Notes under the pieces: model-generated
Database searches by the model: none
The model's input: the letters and a program-made list of their open reading frames with translations, nothing else
Told to the model about the DNA's origin: nothing
Shown: piece after piece, positions 34,385-41,491 of the stretch
Layout: each line of letters starts with the position of its first letter
Position numbering within the stretch: position 1 is the first letter of the stretch
Origin: Streptomyces hayashii
GTDB taxonomy: Bacteria > Actinomycetota > Actinomycetes > Streptomycetales > Streptomycetaceae
Length of the DNA stretch: 41,491 bases
Direction: 5' to 3'
NCBI RefSeq assembly: GCF_024539815.1
Contig: NZ_JAHHIU010000126.1
Span: 1-41,491 of the forward strand
Made by a program: the position numbers and the translations under genes

Positions 34385-34789
34385 GAAGGGTCCTTCCCTG
34401 GAGCGGACGTCGGCCTGTCTGGCTCGGCGACCGTTTGTGCTGTCCGACTTCGGTCCTTGCTGTGGCGAAGCCGGGGCGGTTGTCCGCCGAAGCGGCGGAA
34501 GAGATTTCTGGTGATGGCGCTTCCCGAGCGAACCGTGACACCCAGTGTCACGTCGCGAGGCCGCACCGATTCCGGAGCGTGCCCCGAAGACCGCTCAGCG
34601 TCGCTGCACGGCGTACTGCCCAGGTACGACGTACGGAACGCAGTGCGGCTTGGGAAGCTCCCGGAAGAATGTCTGTCCCGAAGGGGGACACGAAGCACCT
34701 CGCCATGGTGGGGTCGGGTGCAGACTTGAGGTTAACACTACCGGATCCAACAAACATTCCCCCTCTCGAAATCCGGCAACCGTGCACTT
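34385..34789 (-). other. 405-bp rho leader region
   Basis: No gene is supported between thrB (stop 34790) and rho. An AT-rich stretch at 34725-34775, just after thrB, is the likeliest promoter, giving a leader of about 300 nt. The leader contains a perfect palindrome at 34536-34552. Long rho leaders that allow self-attenuation are known in other bacteria; whether this one does so is inference. Confidence 0.45.
34536..34552. repeat. Perfect palindrome GTGACAC-CCA-GTGTCAC in the rho leader
   Basis: Two exact 7-bp half-sites are separated by 3 bp, about 150 bp upstream of the rho start. As DNA it could be an operator; as RNA, a short hairpin. The GTGAC half resembles the arm of the inverted repeat upstream of the atp operon, but spacing differs. 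Confidence 0.6.
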
Positions 34790-35719
34790 CTAGATGTCGC
34801 CGGAGGCCGCCAGAGGCAGCACGCTCGCCCCTCGCAGGTCCAGGGCCAGGCGGTTCGCAGCCCAGTCCGCACCGGCCGAGGCCTCGATCTTGTCGGCCGT
34901 CCCCGCGTCGGCCAGCGCCATCACGGTGGGCCCCGCGCCGGAGATCACCGCGGGGATCCCGTCCGCGCGCAACCGCTCCACCAGTGCGGCGCTGTCCGGC
35001 ATGGCCGGCGCGCGGTACTCCTGGTGCAGACGGTCCTCGGTGGCGGGCAGCAGCAGTTCGGGCCGTCGCGTGAGCGCCTCGACGAGCAGGCCCGCGCGGC
35101 CCGCGTTGGCGGCCGCGTCGACGTGCGGCACGGAGCGCGGGAGCAGTCCGCGCGCGGTCTCGGTCAGCACCGGCTTTCCGGGCACGAAAACCACCGGAAC
35201 GATGGAACCGGCGGGCTCCATCCTGATCGCCCGCGCGGCGCCCGCCTCCATCCAGGACAGCGTGAACCCGCCGAGCAGACAGGCCGCCACGTTGTCCGGG
35301 TGCCCCTCGATCTCGGTCGCGAGCTCCAGCAGGGCCGCGTCGTCGAGCCTGCTCTCACCGCCTATGGTCACCGCGCGCGCGGCGACGATGCCCGCGCAGA
35401 TGGCGGCCGACGAGGACCCGAGGCCCCGGCCGTGCGGAATGCGGTTGGCGCAGACGATCTCCAGGCCGCGCGGCTGGCCGCCCAGGACGTCGAAGGCCGT
35501 GCGCAGGGACCGGACGAGAAGGTGCTTCTCGTCCCTCGGCAGCGTCTCGCTGCCCTCCCCCGCGATGTCGATGTGCAGCCCTGAGTCGGCCACCCGGACG
35601 ACCACGTCGTCGAAGAGTCCCAGCGCGAGGCCGAAGGCGTCGAAGCCCGGACCGAGGTTGGCGCTGGTGGCGGGGACGCGCACCCGGACGGGGGCGGCAC
35701 GGAAGGCGGGACCGGCCAT
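34790..35719 (-). CDS. thrB: Homoserine kinase
   Basis: This 309-aa cytosolic GHMP kinase phosphorylates homoserine in threonine synthesis. The N-terminus V-R-V-R-V-P-A-T-S-A-N-L-G-P-G-F-D and the ATP loop R-I-P-H-G-R-G-L-G-S-S-S-A-A near residue 95 are the family signatures. A third motif, A-V-I-S-G-A-G-P-T-V-M, lies near residue 262. ATG 35719 is conserved, but its ribosome-binding site (AAGGAG) is 13 bases away and GCGAG is adjacent, so initiation may be weak. It is separated from thrC by 415 bp, unlike the compact clusters of other actinobacteria. Confidence 0.95.
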   Translation of the reverse strand: MAGPAFRAAPVRVRVPATSANLGPGFDAFGLALGLFDDVVVRVADSGLHIDIAGEGSETLPRDEKHLLVRSLRTAFDVLGGQPRGLEIVCANRIPHGRGLGSSSAAICAGIVAARAVTIGGESRLDDAALLELATEIEGHPDNVAACLLGGFTLSWMEAGAARAIRMEPAGSIVPVVFVPGKPVLTETARGLLPRSVPHVDAAANAGRAGLLVEALTRRPELLLPATEDRLHQEYRAPAMPDSAALVERLRADGIPAVISGAGPTVMALADAGTADKIEASAGADWAANRLALDLRGASVLPLAASGDI

Positions 35720-36134
35720 CTCGCGATGACTCTCCTTGAGCTGCGGGGCTGTCGAATGAGATGCGATGCGTAGGTGAGGACCCGGGACCGCGACGGCGAC
35801 GGCGACGCGTCACTGCGGCATATGCGGTGGGCGGGTTAGGTACAGCCTATCCAAGGAAGGTTCAGCCGCGACATAGGGCGCACAGGAGGCGCACGATGCG
35901 TGTCGTAAGCCCCCCGTGCACCCCTGATGGGGAAGTCCCCGGCGGGTCGCCCAGGACGTCGCCACGAGGTCGCCCACGTCGCGCGGAACGCGGTGGGACC
36001 GGGGGTGCCCGCCGGTTCCCCGGCGGGCCGCCCGACGTCCGTCCACCCGACGCCCGTCCCCGGTCCTGCTCCCGTCCGTGCTCGTGCGTCCTCGTCCGTC
36101 CGGCTCCCGCCGGTCCCCGTCCGCCCGATGGCGC
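35720..36134. other. 415-bp thrC-thrB intergenic region
   Basis: No gene is supported. 36000-36130 is a run of degenerate GTCCG/CGTCC words. Near 35836-35857 an imperfect palindrome (TTAGGTACAGCCTATCCAA) resembles an iron box only weakly. thrB probably has its own promoter in the AT-richer part around 35815-35880. Confidence 0.4.
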
Positions 36135-37193
36135 CTACGCGAGTCCGAGGCGCTCGGCGGCCGTCGCCGCGTCGACCGGGACGGTGACCGGCTGCGGTGC
36201 GCCCGCGACGGCCCAGTCGGGGTCCTTCAGGCCGTTGCCGGTGACGGTGCAGACGATCCGCTGCCCCGGGTCGACCTTGCCCTGCTCGGCCGCCTTCAGC
36301 AGACCGGCCACGGACGCGGCGGACGCGGGCTCCACGAAGACGCCCTCCTGAGCGGCCAACAACCGGTAGGCGCGCAGGATCTCACGGTCCGTCACCTCGT
36401 CGATGAAGCCGCCGGACTCCTCCTGCGCGGCCAGCGCGTACTTCCAGGAGGCCGGGTTGCCGATGCGGATCGCGGTGGCGATCGTCGACGGGTCCTTGAC
36501 GACCTCGCCGCGCACGATCGGGGCGCTGCCGGACGCCTGGAAGCCCCACATCCGGGGCGTGCGCGCGGCGACCTTGTCGGCGGCGTACTCCTGGTACCCC
36601 TTCCAGTACGCGGTGATGTTGCCCGCGTTGCCGACCGGCAGGACGTGGACGTCGGGGGCGTCGCCCAGCATGTCCACGATCTCGAAGGCAGCCGTCTTCT
36701 GGCCCTCGATGCGCACCGGGTTCACCGAATTGACCAGTGCCACCGGGTAGTTGTCGCTCAGCGCACGCGCCAGCGTGAGGCAGTCGTCGAAGTTGCCCTC
36801 GACCTGGAGGATCTTCGCGCCGTGGATGAGCGCCTGCCCCATCTTGCCGAGCGCGATCTTGCCCTGCGGGACGAGGACGGCCGAGACCATGCCCGCACGC
36901 ACCGCGTACGCGGCGGCGGAGGCGGAGGTGTTGCCGGTGGAGGCGCAGATGACGGCCTGCGCGCCCTCCTCCTTGGCCCGCGTGATGGCCATGGTCATGC
37001 CCCGGTCCTTGAAGGAGCCGGTGGGGTTCGCGCCCTCCACCTTGAGGTGGACCTCGCAGCCCGTGCGCTCGGAGAGCACCTGCGCGGGCACGAGGGGCGT
37101 GCCGCCCTCACGGAGCGTCACTACGGGCGTGCTGTCGGAAACCGGCAGCCGGTCCCGGTACTCCTCGATGATTCCGCGCCACTGGTGGGTCAT
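36135..37193 (-). CDS. thrC: Threonine synthase
   Basis: This 352-aa PLP enzyme converts O-phosphohomoserine to threonine. The PLP lysine lies in N-P-T-G-S-F-K-D-R-G-M near residue 62. The phosphate-binding loop is V-G-N-A-G-N-I near residue 190, and S-T-G-N-T-S-A-S-A-A near residue 85 is also conserved. This is the short (Bacillus-type) class. ATG 37193 lies seven bases after the thrA stop, and its GAAGGAG box is inside the end of thrA, so the two are one transcript. Confidence 0.97.
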   Translation of the reverse strand: MTHQWRGIIEEYRDRLPVSDSTPVVTLREGGTPLVPAQVLSERTGCEVHLKVEGANPTGSFKDRGMTMAITRAKEEGAQAVICASTGNTSASAAAYAVRAGMVSAVLVPQGKIALGKMGQALIHGAKILQVEGNFDDCLTLARALSDNYPVALVNSVNPVRIEGQKTAAFEIVDMLGDAPDVHVLPVGNAGNITAYWKGYQEYAADKVAARTPRMWGFQASGSAPIVRGEVVKDPSTIATAIRIGNPASWKYALAAQEESGGFIDEVTDREILRAYRLLAAQEGVFVEPASAASVAGLLKAAEQGKVDPGQRIVCTVTGNGLKDPDWAVAGAPQPVTVPVDAATAAERLGLA

Positions 37194-37199
37194 TGCTGG

Positions 37200-38501
37200 T
37201 TACTCTCCTTCAACCCGCATGATGCTGGCGACACCCCGCACGGTGTCGAGCTTGCGCAACGCCTCGACGGTCCCGGTGAGGGAGGCGTCGGACGCGCGAT
37301 GGGTGACGACGACGAGGGAGGCCTCGCCGCTTCCGTCCAGTCGGCCCTGCTGCCGCACGGTGTCGATGGACACTCCGTGCTCGGCGAAGACGGTGGCGAC
37401 CTGGGCGAGAACGCCCGGCTTGTCCGCGACGTCGAGACTGATGTGATACCGGGTGACGACATCGCCCATGGGCGACACCGGCAGCGCGGCGTAGGCCGAC
37501 TCGCCGGGCCCCGTCGACCCGCTGAGCCGGTTGCGGCAGACGGCGACCAGGTCGCCGAGCACGGCGGAGGCGGTGGGAGCACCGCCGGCGCCGGGACCGT
37601 AGAACATGAGCTGCCCGGCCGCGTCCGACTCGACGAACACGGCGTTGTAGGCGCCGCGCACGGAGGCCAGCGGGTGGCTCAGCGGAATCATCGCGGGATG
37701 CACCCGCGCGGTGACCGACGCCCCGTCGGCGGCCCGCTCGCAGATGGCGAGCAGCTTGATGGTGCAGCCCATCTCCCGGGCGGAGGCGAAGTCGGCCGAC
37801 GTCACCTCGGTCATGCCCTCGCGGTAGACGTCGTCGAGGCGCACGCGCGTGTGGAAGGCGATCCCGGCGAGGATGGCGGCCTTGGCGGCGGCGTCGAACG
37901 CCTCGACGTCGGCCGTCGGGTCGGCCTCCGCGTACCCCAGGGCGGTGGCCTCGTCGAGGGCCTCCTGGTACCCGGCGCCCGTGGAGTCCATCTTGTCGAG
38001 GATGAAGTTGGTGGTGCCGTTGACGATGCCCAGCACCCGGTTCACCTTGTCCCCGGCGAGGGACTCGCGCAGCGGCCGGATCAGCGGGATGGCGCCGGCG
38101 ACGGCGGCCTCGTAGTAGAGGTCCTCGCCGTGCTCCTCGGCGGCGGCATGCAGCGCGGCGCCGTCCTGCGCGAGGAGCGCCTTGTTCGCCGACACGACGG
38201 ACGCGCCGTACTCGAAGGCGGTGGTGATGAGCGTGCGAGCGGGCTCGATGCCGCCGATGACCTCGACGACGACGTCGATGTCCCCGCGTTTGACCAGGGC
38301 GGTGGCGTCGGTGGTGACGAGGGCGGGGTCGATGCCCTCCCGCACCCGGGAGGGCCGCCGCACCGCCACTCCGGCGAGCTCCACGGGGGCCCCGATCCGG
38401 GCGGCGAGGTCGTCGGCGTGCGTCGTCATGATGCGCGCCACCTCTGAGCCGACCACTCCACAGCCCAGCAGCGCCACCTTCAGCGGACGCGTACGCATCA
38501 T
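37200..38501 (-). CDS. thrA: Homoserine dehydrogenase
   Basis: This 433-aa NAD(P)-dependent enzyme makes homoserine from aspartate semialdehyde, at the branch toward threonine and methionine. The Rossmann motif is L-L-G-C-G-V-V-G-S-E-V-A at about 10-21. The catalytic region contains G-I-V-N-G-T-T-N-F-I-L near residue 170. A C-terminal ACT domain (about 355-433, V-A-D-K-P-G-V-L-A-Q-V-A) indicates feedback control by threonine. ATG 38501 and ATG 38498 are adjacent; GAGG is 4 or 7 bases upstream. There is no fused aspartokinase, so the symbol hom would be equally apt. Confidence 0.96.
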   Translation of the reverse strand: MMRTRPLKVALLGCGVVGSEVARIMTTHADDLAARIGAPVELAGVAVRRPSRVREGIDPALVTTDATALVKRGDIDVVVEVIGGIEPARTLITTAFEYGASVVSANKALLAQDGAALHAAAEEHGEDLYYEAAVAGAIPLIRPLRESLAGDKVNRVLGIVNGTTNFILDKMDSTGAGYQEALDEATALGYAEADPTADVEAFDAAAKAAILAGIAFHTRVRLDDVYREGMTEVTSADFASAREMGCTIKLLAICERAADGASVTARVHPAMIPLSHPLASVRGAYNAVFVESDAAGQLMFYGPGAGGAPTASAVLGDLVAVCRNRLSGSTGPGESAYAALPVSPMGDVVTRYHISLDVADKPGVLAQVATVFAEHGVSIDTVRQQGRLDGSGEASLVVVTHRASDASLTGTVEALRKLDTVRGVASIMRVEGE

Positions 38502-38789
38502 CCGACCTCGTTTCCTCATACCGTCTACGGATGTTTCCGGTTGACCCAGTCTCACTCACCGGACCGGACTTTCTGCCCCTGGTCCGGATCGTGAGACATC
38601 TATTTCATTTCCAGCGGACGGCAGACAGGAGATCTTCCACCCGTCCCCCCGGCCCTTCCGGCGACCGTTCCCGGGACCTTCCCGGAACCGCTTCGAGGAC
38701 CGTCCCGGGGACCGTCCGGGGGACCACTCCGGGCGGCGGTCCCACCGGTCCCTCCGTCACCCTGCCACCGGCCGCTGCCGCCGTCGCGC
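38502..38789. other. lysA-thrA gap with degenerate repeats and a possible thrA promoter
   Basis: 38640-38750 is a run of loose copies of a GGACCGTCCCGGG-like word. Nearer thrA, the minus strand has TAGACG (38527-38522), which could serve as a -10 box with transcription starting about 15 nt before the ATG; no good -35 is visible. No ORF is supported. Confidence 0.35.
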
Positions 38790-40181
38790 TCAGCCGACGT
38801 CGAGCCGCAGCAGATCCTCCTCCGTCTCGCGCCGCACGACGACCCGCGACTCCCCTTCGTGCACGACGACGACCGGCGGGCGCAGCACGTGGTTGTAGTT
38901 GCTGGCCATGGACCGGCAGTACGCGCCGGTGGCGGGGACGGCGATGAGGTCGCCCGGGGCCAGGTCCGCGGGCAGGAACGCGTCCTTGACCACGATGTCC
39001 CCGCTCTCGCAGTGCTTGCCCACGACCCGCGCCGGCATCGGCGCGGCGTCGGAGACGCGGGAGACGAGCGCGACGCTGTACTCGGCGTCGTACAGCGCGG
39101 TACGGATGTTGTCCGACATGCCCCCGTCGACGGAGACGTACGTCCGCAGCCCGTCGAGCGGCTTGACGGTGCCCACCTCGTAGAGGGTGAAGGCTGTCGG
39201 TCCCACGATGGCGCGCCCCGGCTCCACCGAGATACGCGGCGTACGCAGCCGGGCCGACTCGCACTCACGGGTGACGATCTCCGTCAGCGCCTTGGCGATC
39301 TCGTGCGGCTCGCGCGGATCGTCGTCACTGGTGTAGGCGATGCCGAGCCCGCCGCCGAGGTCGATCTCCGGCAGCTCGACCCCGTGCTCGTCGCGGATGT
39401 CCTTGAGCAGCCCGACGACCCGGTGGGCGGCGACCTCGAAGCCGGACATGTCGAAGATCTGCGACCCGATGTGCGAGTGGATCCCGATCAGCTCCAGCCC
39501 GTCGAGCTGGAGCGCCCGCCGCACGGCCTCGGCGGCCTGCCCGCCGGCCAGCGGGATCCCGAACTTCTGGTCCTCGTGGGCGGTGGCGATGAACTCGTGC
39601 GTGTGCGCCTCGACGCCGACGGTGACCCGGATCTGCACCCGCTGCCGCCTGCCCCGCGACTGCGCGATGTGCGCGACCCGCACGATCTCCTGGAAGGAGT
39701 CGAGGACGATCCGCCCGACACCGGCGTCGACGGCCCGCTCGATCTCGTCCGTCGACTTGTTGTTGCCGTGGAAGGCGATCCGGTCGGCGGGCATGCCGGC
39801 GGACAGCGCGGTGGCGAGTTCGCCGCCGGAGCAGACGTCGAGGTTCAGCCCCTCCTCGTGCAGCCACCGCACGACGGCGCGGGACAGGAACGCCTTGCCC
39901 GCGTAGAAGACGTCGGCGTCGGCCCCGAACGCGGTGCGCCAGGCCCGGGCCCGGTCGCGGAAGTCGGCCTCGTCGAGGATGTAGGCGGGCGTGCCGTGCT
40001 GCTCGGCGAGGGTGACGACGTCGACGCCGCCGACGGTCACGACACCGTCGTCGTCACGGGCGACGGTCCGCGCCCACACCTTGGGATCCAGGGCGTTGAG
40101 GTCGGCGGGCGGAGCGGAGTAGTGGCCCTCGGGAAGGACGTCGGCGTGACGGGGCCCGGCGGGGTGGGCGGAACGGCTCAT
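38790..40181 (-). CDS. lysA: Diaminopimelate decarboxylase
   Basis: This 463-aa PLP enzyme of the alanine-racemase fold makes lysine from meso-diaminopimelate. The PLP lysine is K96 in V-F-Y-A-G-K-A-F. Other conserved parts are G-I-H-S-H-I-G-S-Q-I near residue 240, the Gly-rich phosphate loop D-L-G-G-G-L-G-I near 280, V-E-P-G-R near 325, and C-E-S-G-D-I near 388, where the Cys-Glu pair contacts substrate from the partner subunit. ATG 40181 lies 14 bp after nrtL, so these two share a transcript. Confidence 0.97.
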   Translation of the reverse strand: MSRSAHPAGPRHADVLPEGHYSAPPADLNALDPKVWARTVARDDDGVVTVGGVDVVTLAEQHGTPAYILDEADFRDRARAWRTAFGADADVFYAGKAFLSRAVVRWLHEEGLNLDVCSGGELATALSAGMPADRIAFHGNNKSTDEIERAVDAGVGRIVLDSFQEIVRVAHIAQSRGRRQRVQIRVTVGVEAHTHEFIATAHEDQKFGIPLAGGQAAEAVRRALQLDGLELIGIHSHIGSQIFDMSGFEVAAHRVVGLLKDIRDEHGVELPEIDLGGGLGIAYTSDDDPREPHEIAKALTEIVTRECESARLRTPRISVEPGRAIVGPTAFTLYEVGTVKPLDGLRTYVSVDGGMSDNIRTALYDAEYSVALVSRVSDAAPMPARVVGKHCESGDIVVKDAFLPADLAPGDLIAVPATGAYCRSMASNYNHVLRPPVVVVHEGESRVVVRRETEEDLLRLDVG

Positions 40182-40195
40182 CTGGGCGTGCTCTT

Positions 40196-41278
40196 TCAGA
40201 GGTGGTCGGGTGCGTCGATGCCGAGCAGGGACAGGCCGCCGGCCAGCACCGCCCCGGCCGCTTCGGCGAGAGCGAGCCGGGCACGATGGGCGGCCGAGGG
40301 TTTCTCCTCACCCCGCGGGAGAACGGCGGGAAGCAGAACGAGCGTCGCGTCGGCCACCCCGACCAGATGCCGGGTCAGCCGGGACGGCGCGGAGGAATCG
40401 GGAACGACCAGCGGCTCCGGCGACGGCCCGGACGGCCGGCTCGACGGGGCGACGGCAGTGGCGAGGACGCGGGGATAGTCCGCGAGGAGGCCGACGAGGT
40501 CGGCGGCGTCCACCGGGCCGGGCTCGGCGGCGAAGCCCAGGTCGGCGGCGTTGCGGCACATCGCCCGGGTGCGGGCGTGGGCATAGCGGACCCGGAAGAG
40601 GGGATTGCCCTCGCGCTGGACCAGATGGTCGGCGGTGATGCGGGGCCGGTCGTGCGGAGCGGGATGGAGCAGCGCCCAGCGAGCGGCGTCGAGTCCGAGC
40701 GGAGCGGGATCCTCCGGAGCGGGAACGGGCCGCAGAACGGTGCCGCCCCGACCGCCGCCGACGTCCCGCACGCCGTCGCCATGAGCGACGTCGTGACGTA
40801 CGTCGTGACGTACGTCGTGGCTGACGTCGACACGGCCGCCCTGCGCCCCGATGATCCGCGCGAGCACGTCGGCGAGCACCTCGGCCCGCACCTCGTACGG
40901 CACCCGCACCTCGAAGACCTCTCCGGCGAGGTCGTCGGTGTGCCCGTACCGCAGGCCGTCGACCCCGATCCGCCGGACCAGATCACCGGCGGCCGAACCG
41001 TCGAGACTGATGTTGAGGAACCCGGGCCCGGTGATCTCGACCCCGCAGACGCCCTCGGCGACCATCAGATAGGGCCGGAGAACCTCCGCCACCCGAAGCG
41101 GCGCCTGCCCGGCCGGCCGCGCGAGCTGGAGAGCGATGCTGGTGGCGTAGTCCCCCCGCCCCCCGGGCCCCGGCGCTGTGACCACGGCCCGAGCCGGAAC
41201 GGCAACGCTGAGCTCCCCCTCGTCGACAGCACGACGCACCGCGCACAGCACGGTACGGGAGAGCTCCACGGGGGTCAC
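40196..41278 (-). CDS. ArgS-related anticodon-binding protein NrtL
   Basis: This 360-aa protein resembles arginyl-tRNA synthetase at both ends and lacks the middle. Residues about 1-95 match the ArgRS N-terminal domain (G-D-Y-A-T-S-I-A-L-Q-L-A ... G-V-E-I-T-G-P-G-F-L-N). Residues about 215-360 match the DALR anticodon-binding domain (V-R-Y-A-H-A-R-T-R near 230 and L-S-L-L-G-I-D-A-P near the end). The HIGH and KMSKS motifs of the catalytic fold are absent. It probably binds tRNA-Arg without charging it. GTG 41278 has no Shine-Dalgarno sequence; a TACGCT at 41290-41285 would start transcription at the GTG, suggesting a leaderless mRNA. It precedes lysA, the place of argS in other actinobacteria. 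Confidence 0.88.
   Translation of the reverse strand: MTPVELSRTVLCAVRRAVDEGELSVAVPARAVVTAPGPGGRGDYATSIALQLARPAGQAPLRVAEVLRPYLMVAEGVCGVEITGPGFLNISLDGSAAGDLVRRIGVDGLRYGHTDDLAGEVFEVRVPYEVRAEVLADVLARIIGAQGGRVDVSHDVRHDVRHDVAHGDGVRDVGGGRGGTVLRPVPAPEDPAPLGLDAARWALLHPAPHDRPRITADHLVQREGNPLFRVRYAHARTRAMCRNAADLGFAAEPGPVDAADLVGLLADYPRVLATAVAPSSRPSGPSPEPLVVPDSSAPSRLTRHLVGVADATLVLLPAVLPRGEEKPSAAHRARLALAEAAGAVLAGGLSLLGIDAPDHL
40787..40818 (-). repeat. Tandem 12-bp repeat inside nrtL
   Basis: GACGTACGTCGT occurs twice in tandem (40795-40806, 40807-40818) after a partial copy (40787-40794). It encodes repeated H-D-V-R units in the linker that replaces the ArgRS catalytic domain. The unit is a multiple of three and keeps the frame. 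Confidence 0.7.
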
Positions 41279-41339
41279 GGGACAAGCGTATGGGAGGAGG
41301 GGGGTGGCTGGGCGAGCCGGTTGGCCAAGGTCCCGAGAT

Positions 41340-41491
41340 GTGGACGCCGAGAAAAAGGACTACCCGAAAGCGGACGGCCCCAAAGCGGACGACCCCAAAG
41401 CGGACGGCCCGAGAGCGGACCCGGGGCTCGAAGGCATCGCCCTACTCCCCGGCCGCGGCTCCCCCGCTCGGCCCGCCGCCTTTCCCGACCC
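41340..41491 (+). other. Four 15-bp repeats at the window end, possibly the start of an ORF
   Basis: Four 15-bp units (41364-41423; core AAAGCGGACGGCCC) follow each other. From GTG 41340 a frame stays open to the window edge and reads the units as P-K-A-D-G. From ATG 41338 another open frame reads them as K-R-T-A-P. The unit length of three times five bases favours coding, but no good ribosome-binding site is present and the gene cannot be completed here. Confidence 0.3.

Noticed and set aside
32453..34729. 758-aa plus-strand frame antisense to rho
   Set aside because: It is the mirror of a well-conserved gene. Its Val/Leu/Ala/Arg runs reflect the repeats in the rho insertion and high-GC third-position bias.
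35836..35857. Iron-box-like sequence TTAGGTACAGCCTATCCAA
   Set aside because: Only about 12 of 19 positions agree with the DmdR1/IdeR box and no iron gene is adjacent.
35895..35960. Plus-strand ATG with AGGAGG box reading MRVVSPPCTP, considered as a Cys-containing leader peptide
   Set aside because: The frame does not stop where a leader should, and no plus-strand gene follows; it runs antisense into thrC.
36078..38447. 789-aa plus-strand frame antisense to thrC and thrA
   Set aside because: It is a shadow of two recognised genes, with no family resemblance and no ribosome-binding site.

Overview
This is a chromosomal core segment of a Streptomyces species. The GC content is very high, starts include GTG and TTG, coding is dense, and the gene order agrees, from memory, with the region of Streptomyces coelicolor running from lysA (about SCO5353) through the ATP synthase operon and chiC (SCO5376) to nucS (SCO5388) and SCO5389. 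There is no phage, insertion sequence, CRISPR array, rRNA or tRNA that I can support.

Layout. 1-3032: the end of an ABC exporter (ATPase tail and permease), a small zinc-finger-like protein, an LLM-class flavin-dependent oxidoreductase and an SCO5389-family protein. 3297-7130: mismatch endonuclease NucS, a large membrane-anchored STAND-type NTPase of unknown function, and a STAS-domain anti-sigma-factor antagonist. 7595-12839: PduO-type cobalamin adenosyltransferase, a membrane protein whose 3' end lies in a palindromic repeat, and the chitin block chiS-chiR-chiC with two DasR-type sites over a clear promoter. 12928-21299: a DUF2550 protein and the complete F1Fo ATP synthase operon, transcribed on the minus strand in the order I-B-E-F-H-A-G-D-C. 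A Rex-like operator lies upstream of atpI.

21981-28676 (minus strand): WecA-type glycolipid-initiating transferase, serine hydroxymethyltransferase, a low-molecular-weight phosphatase-like protein that lacks the catalytic cysteine, the t6A enzyme Sua5/TsaC, a 28-codon small ORF, release-factor methyltransferase PrmC, release factor RF1 and ribosomal protein L31. PrmC modifies RF1, so these genes form a translation-factor cluster. 28969-34384: an LCP ligase, a secreted trypsin-like protease with a C-terminal FG-GAP/VCBS repeat domain, and transcription terminator Rho with a large disordered Arg/Gly/Asp/Gln-rich insertion. 34790-41278: aspartate-family amino acid synthesis, transcribed as nrtL-lysA-thrA-thrC-thrB. 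NrtL is an ArgRS-derived protein without a catalytic domain. It sits where other actinobacteria carry argS.

The most unusual items are the Ser-for-Cys phosphatase homologue, the 28-aa small ORF wedged between prmC and sua5, the STAND NTPase with a Ser/Thr/Pro-rich extracellular tail, the 20-bp perfect inverted repeat supplying the end of a membrane protein, the Rex-like site before the ATP synthase operon, and a perfect palindrome in the long rho leader. Many long open frames antisense to these genes are high-GC shadows and are left out.
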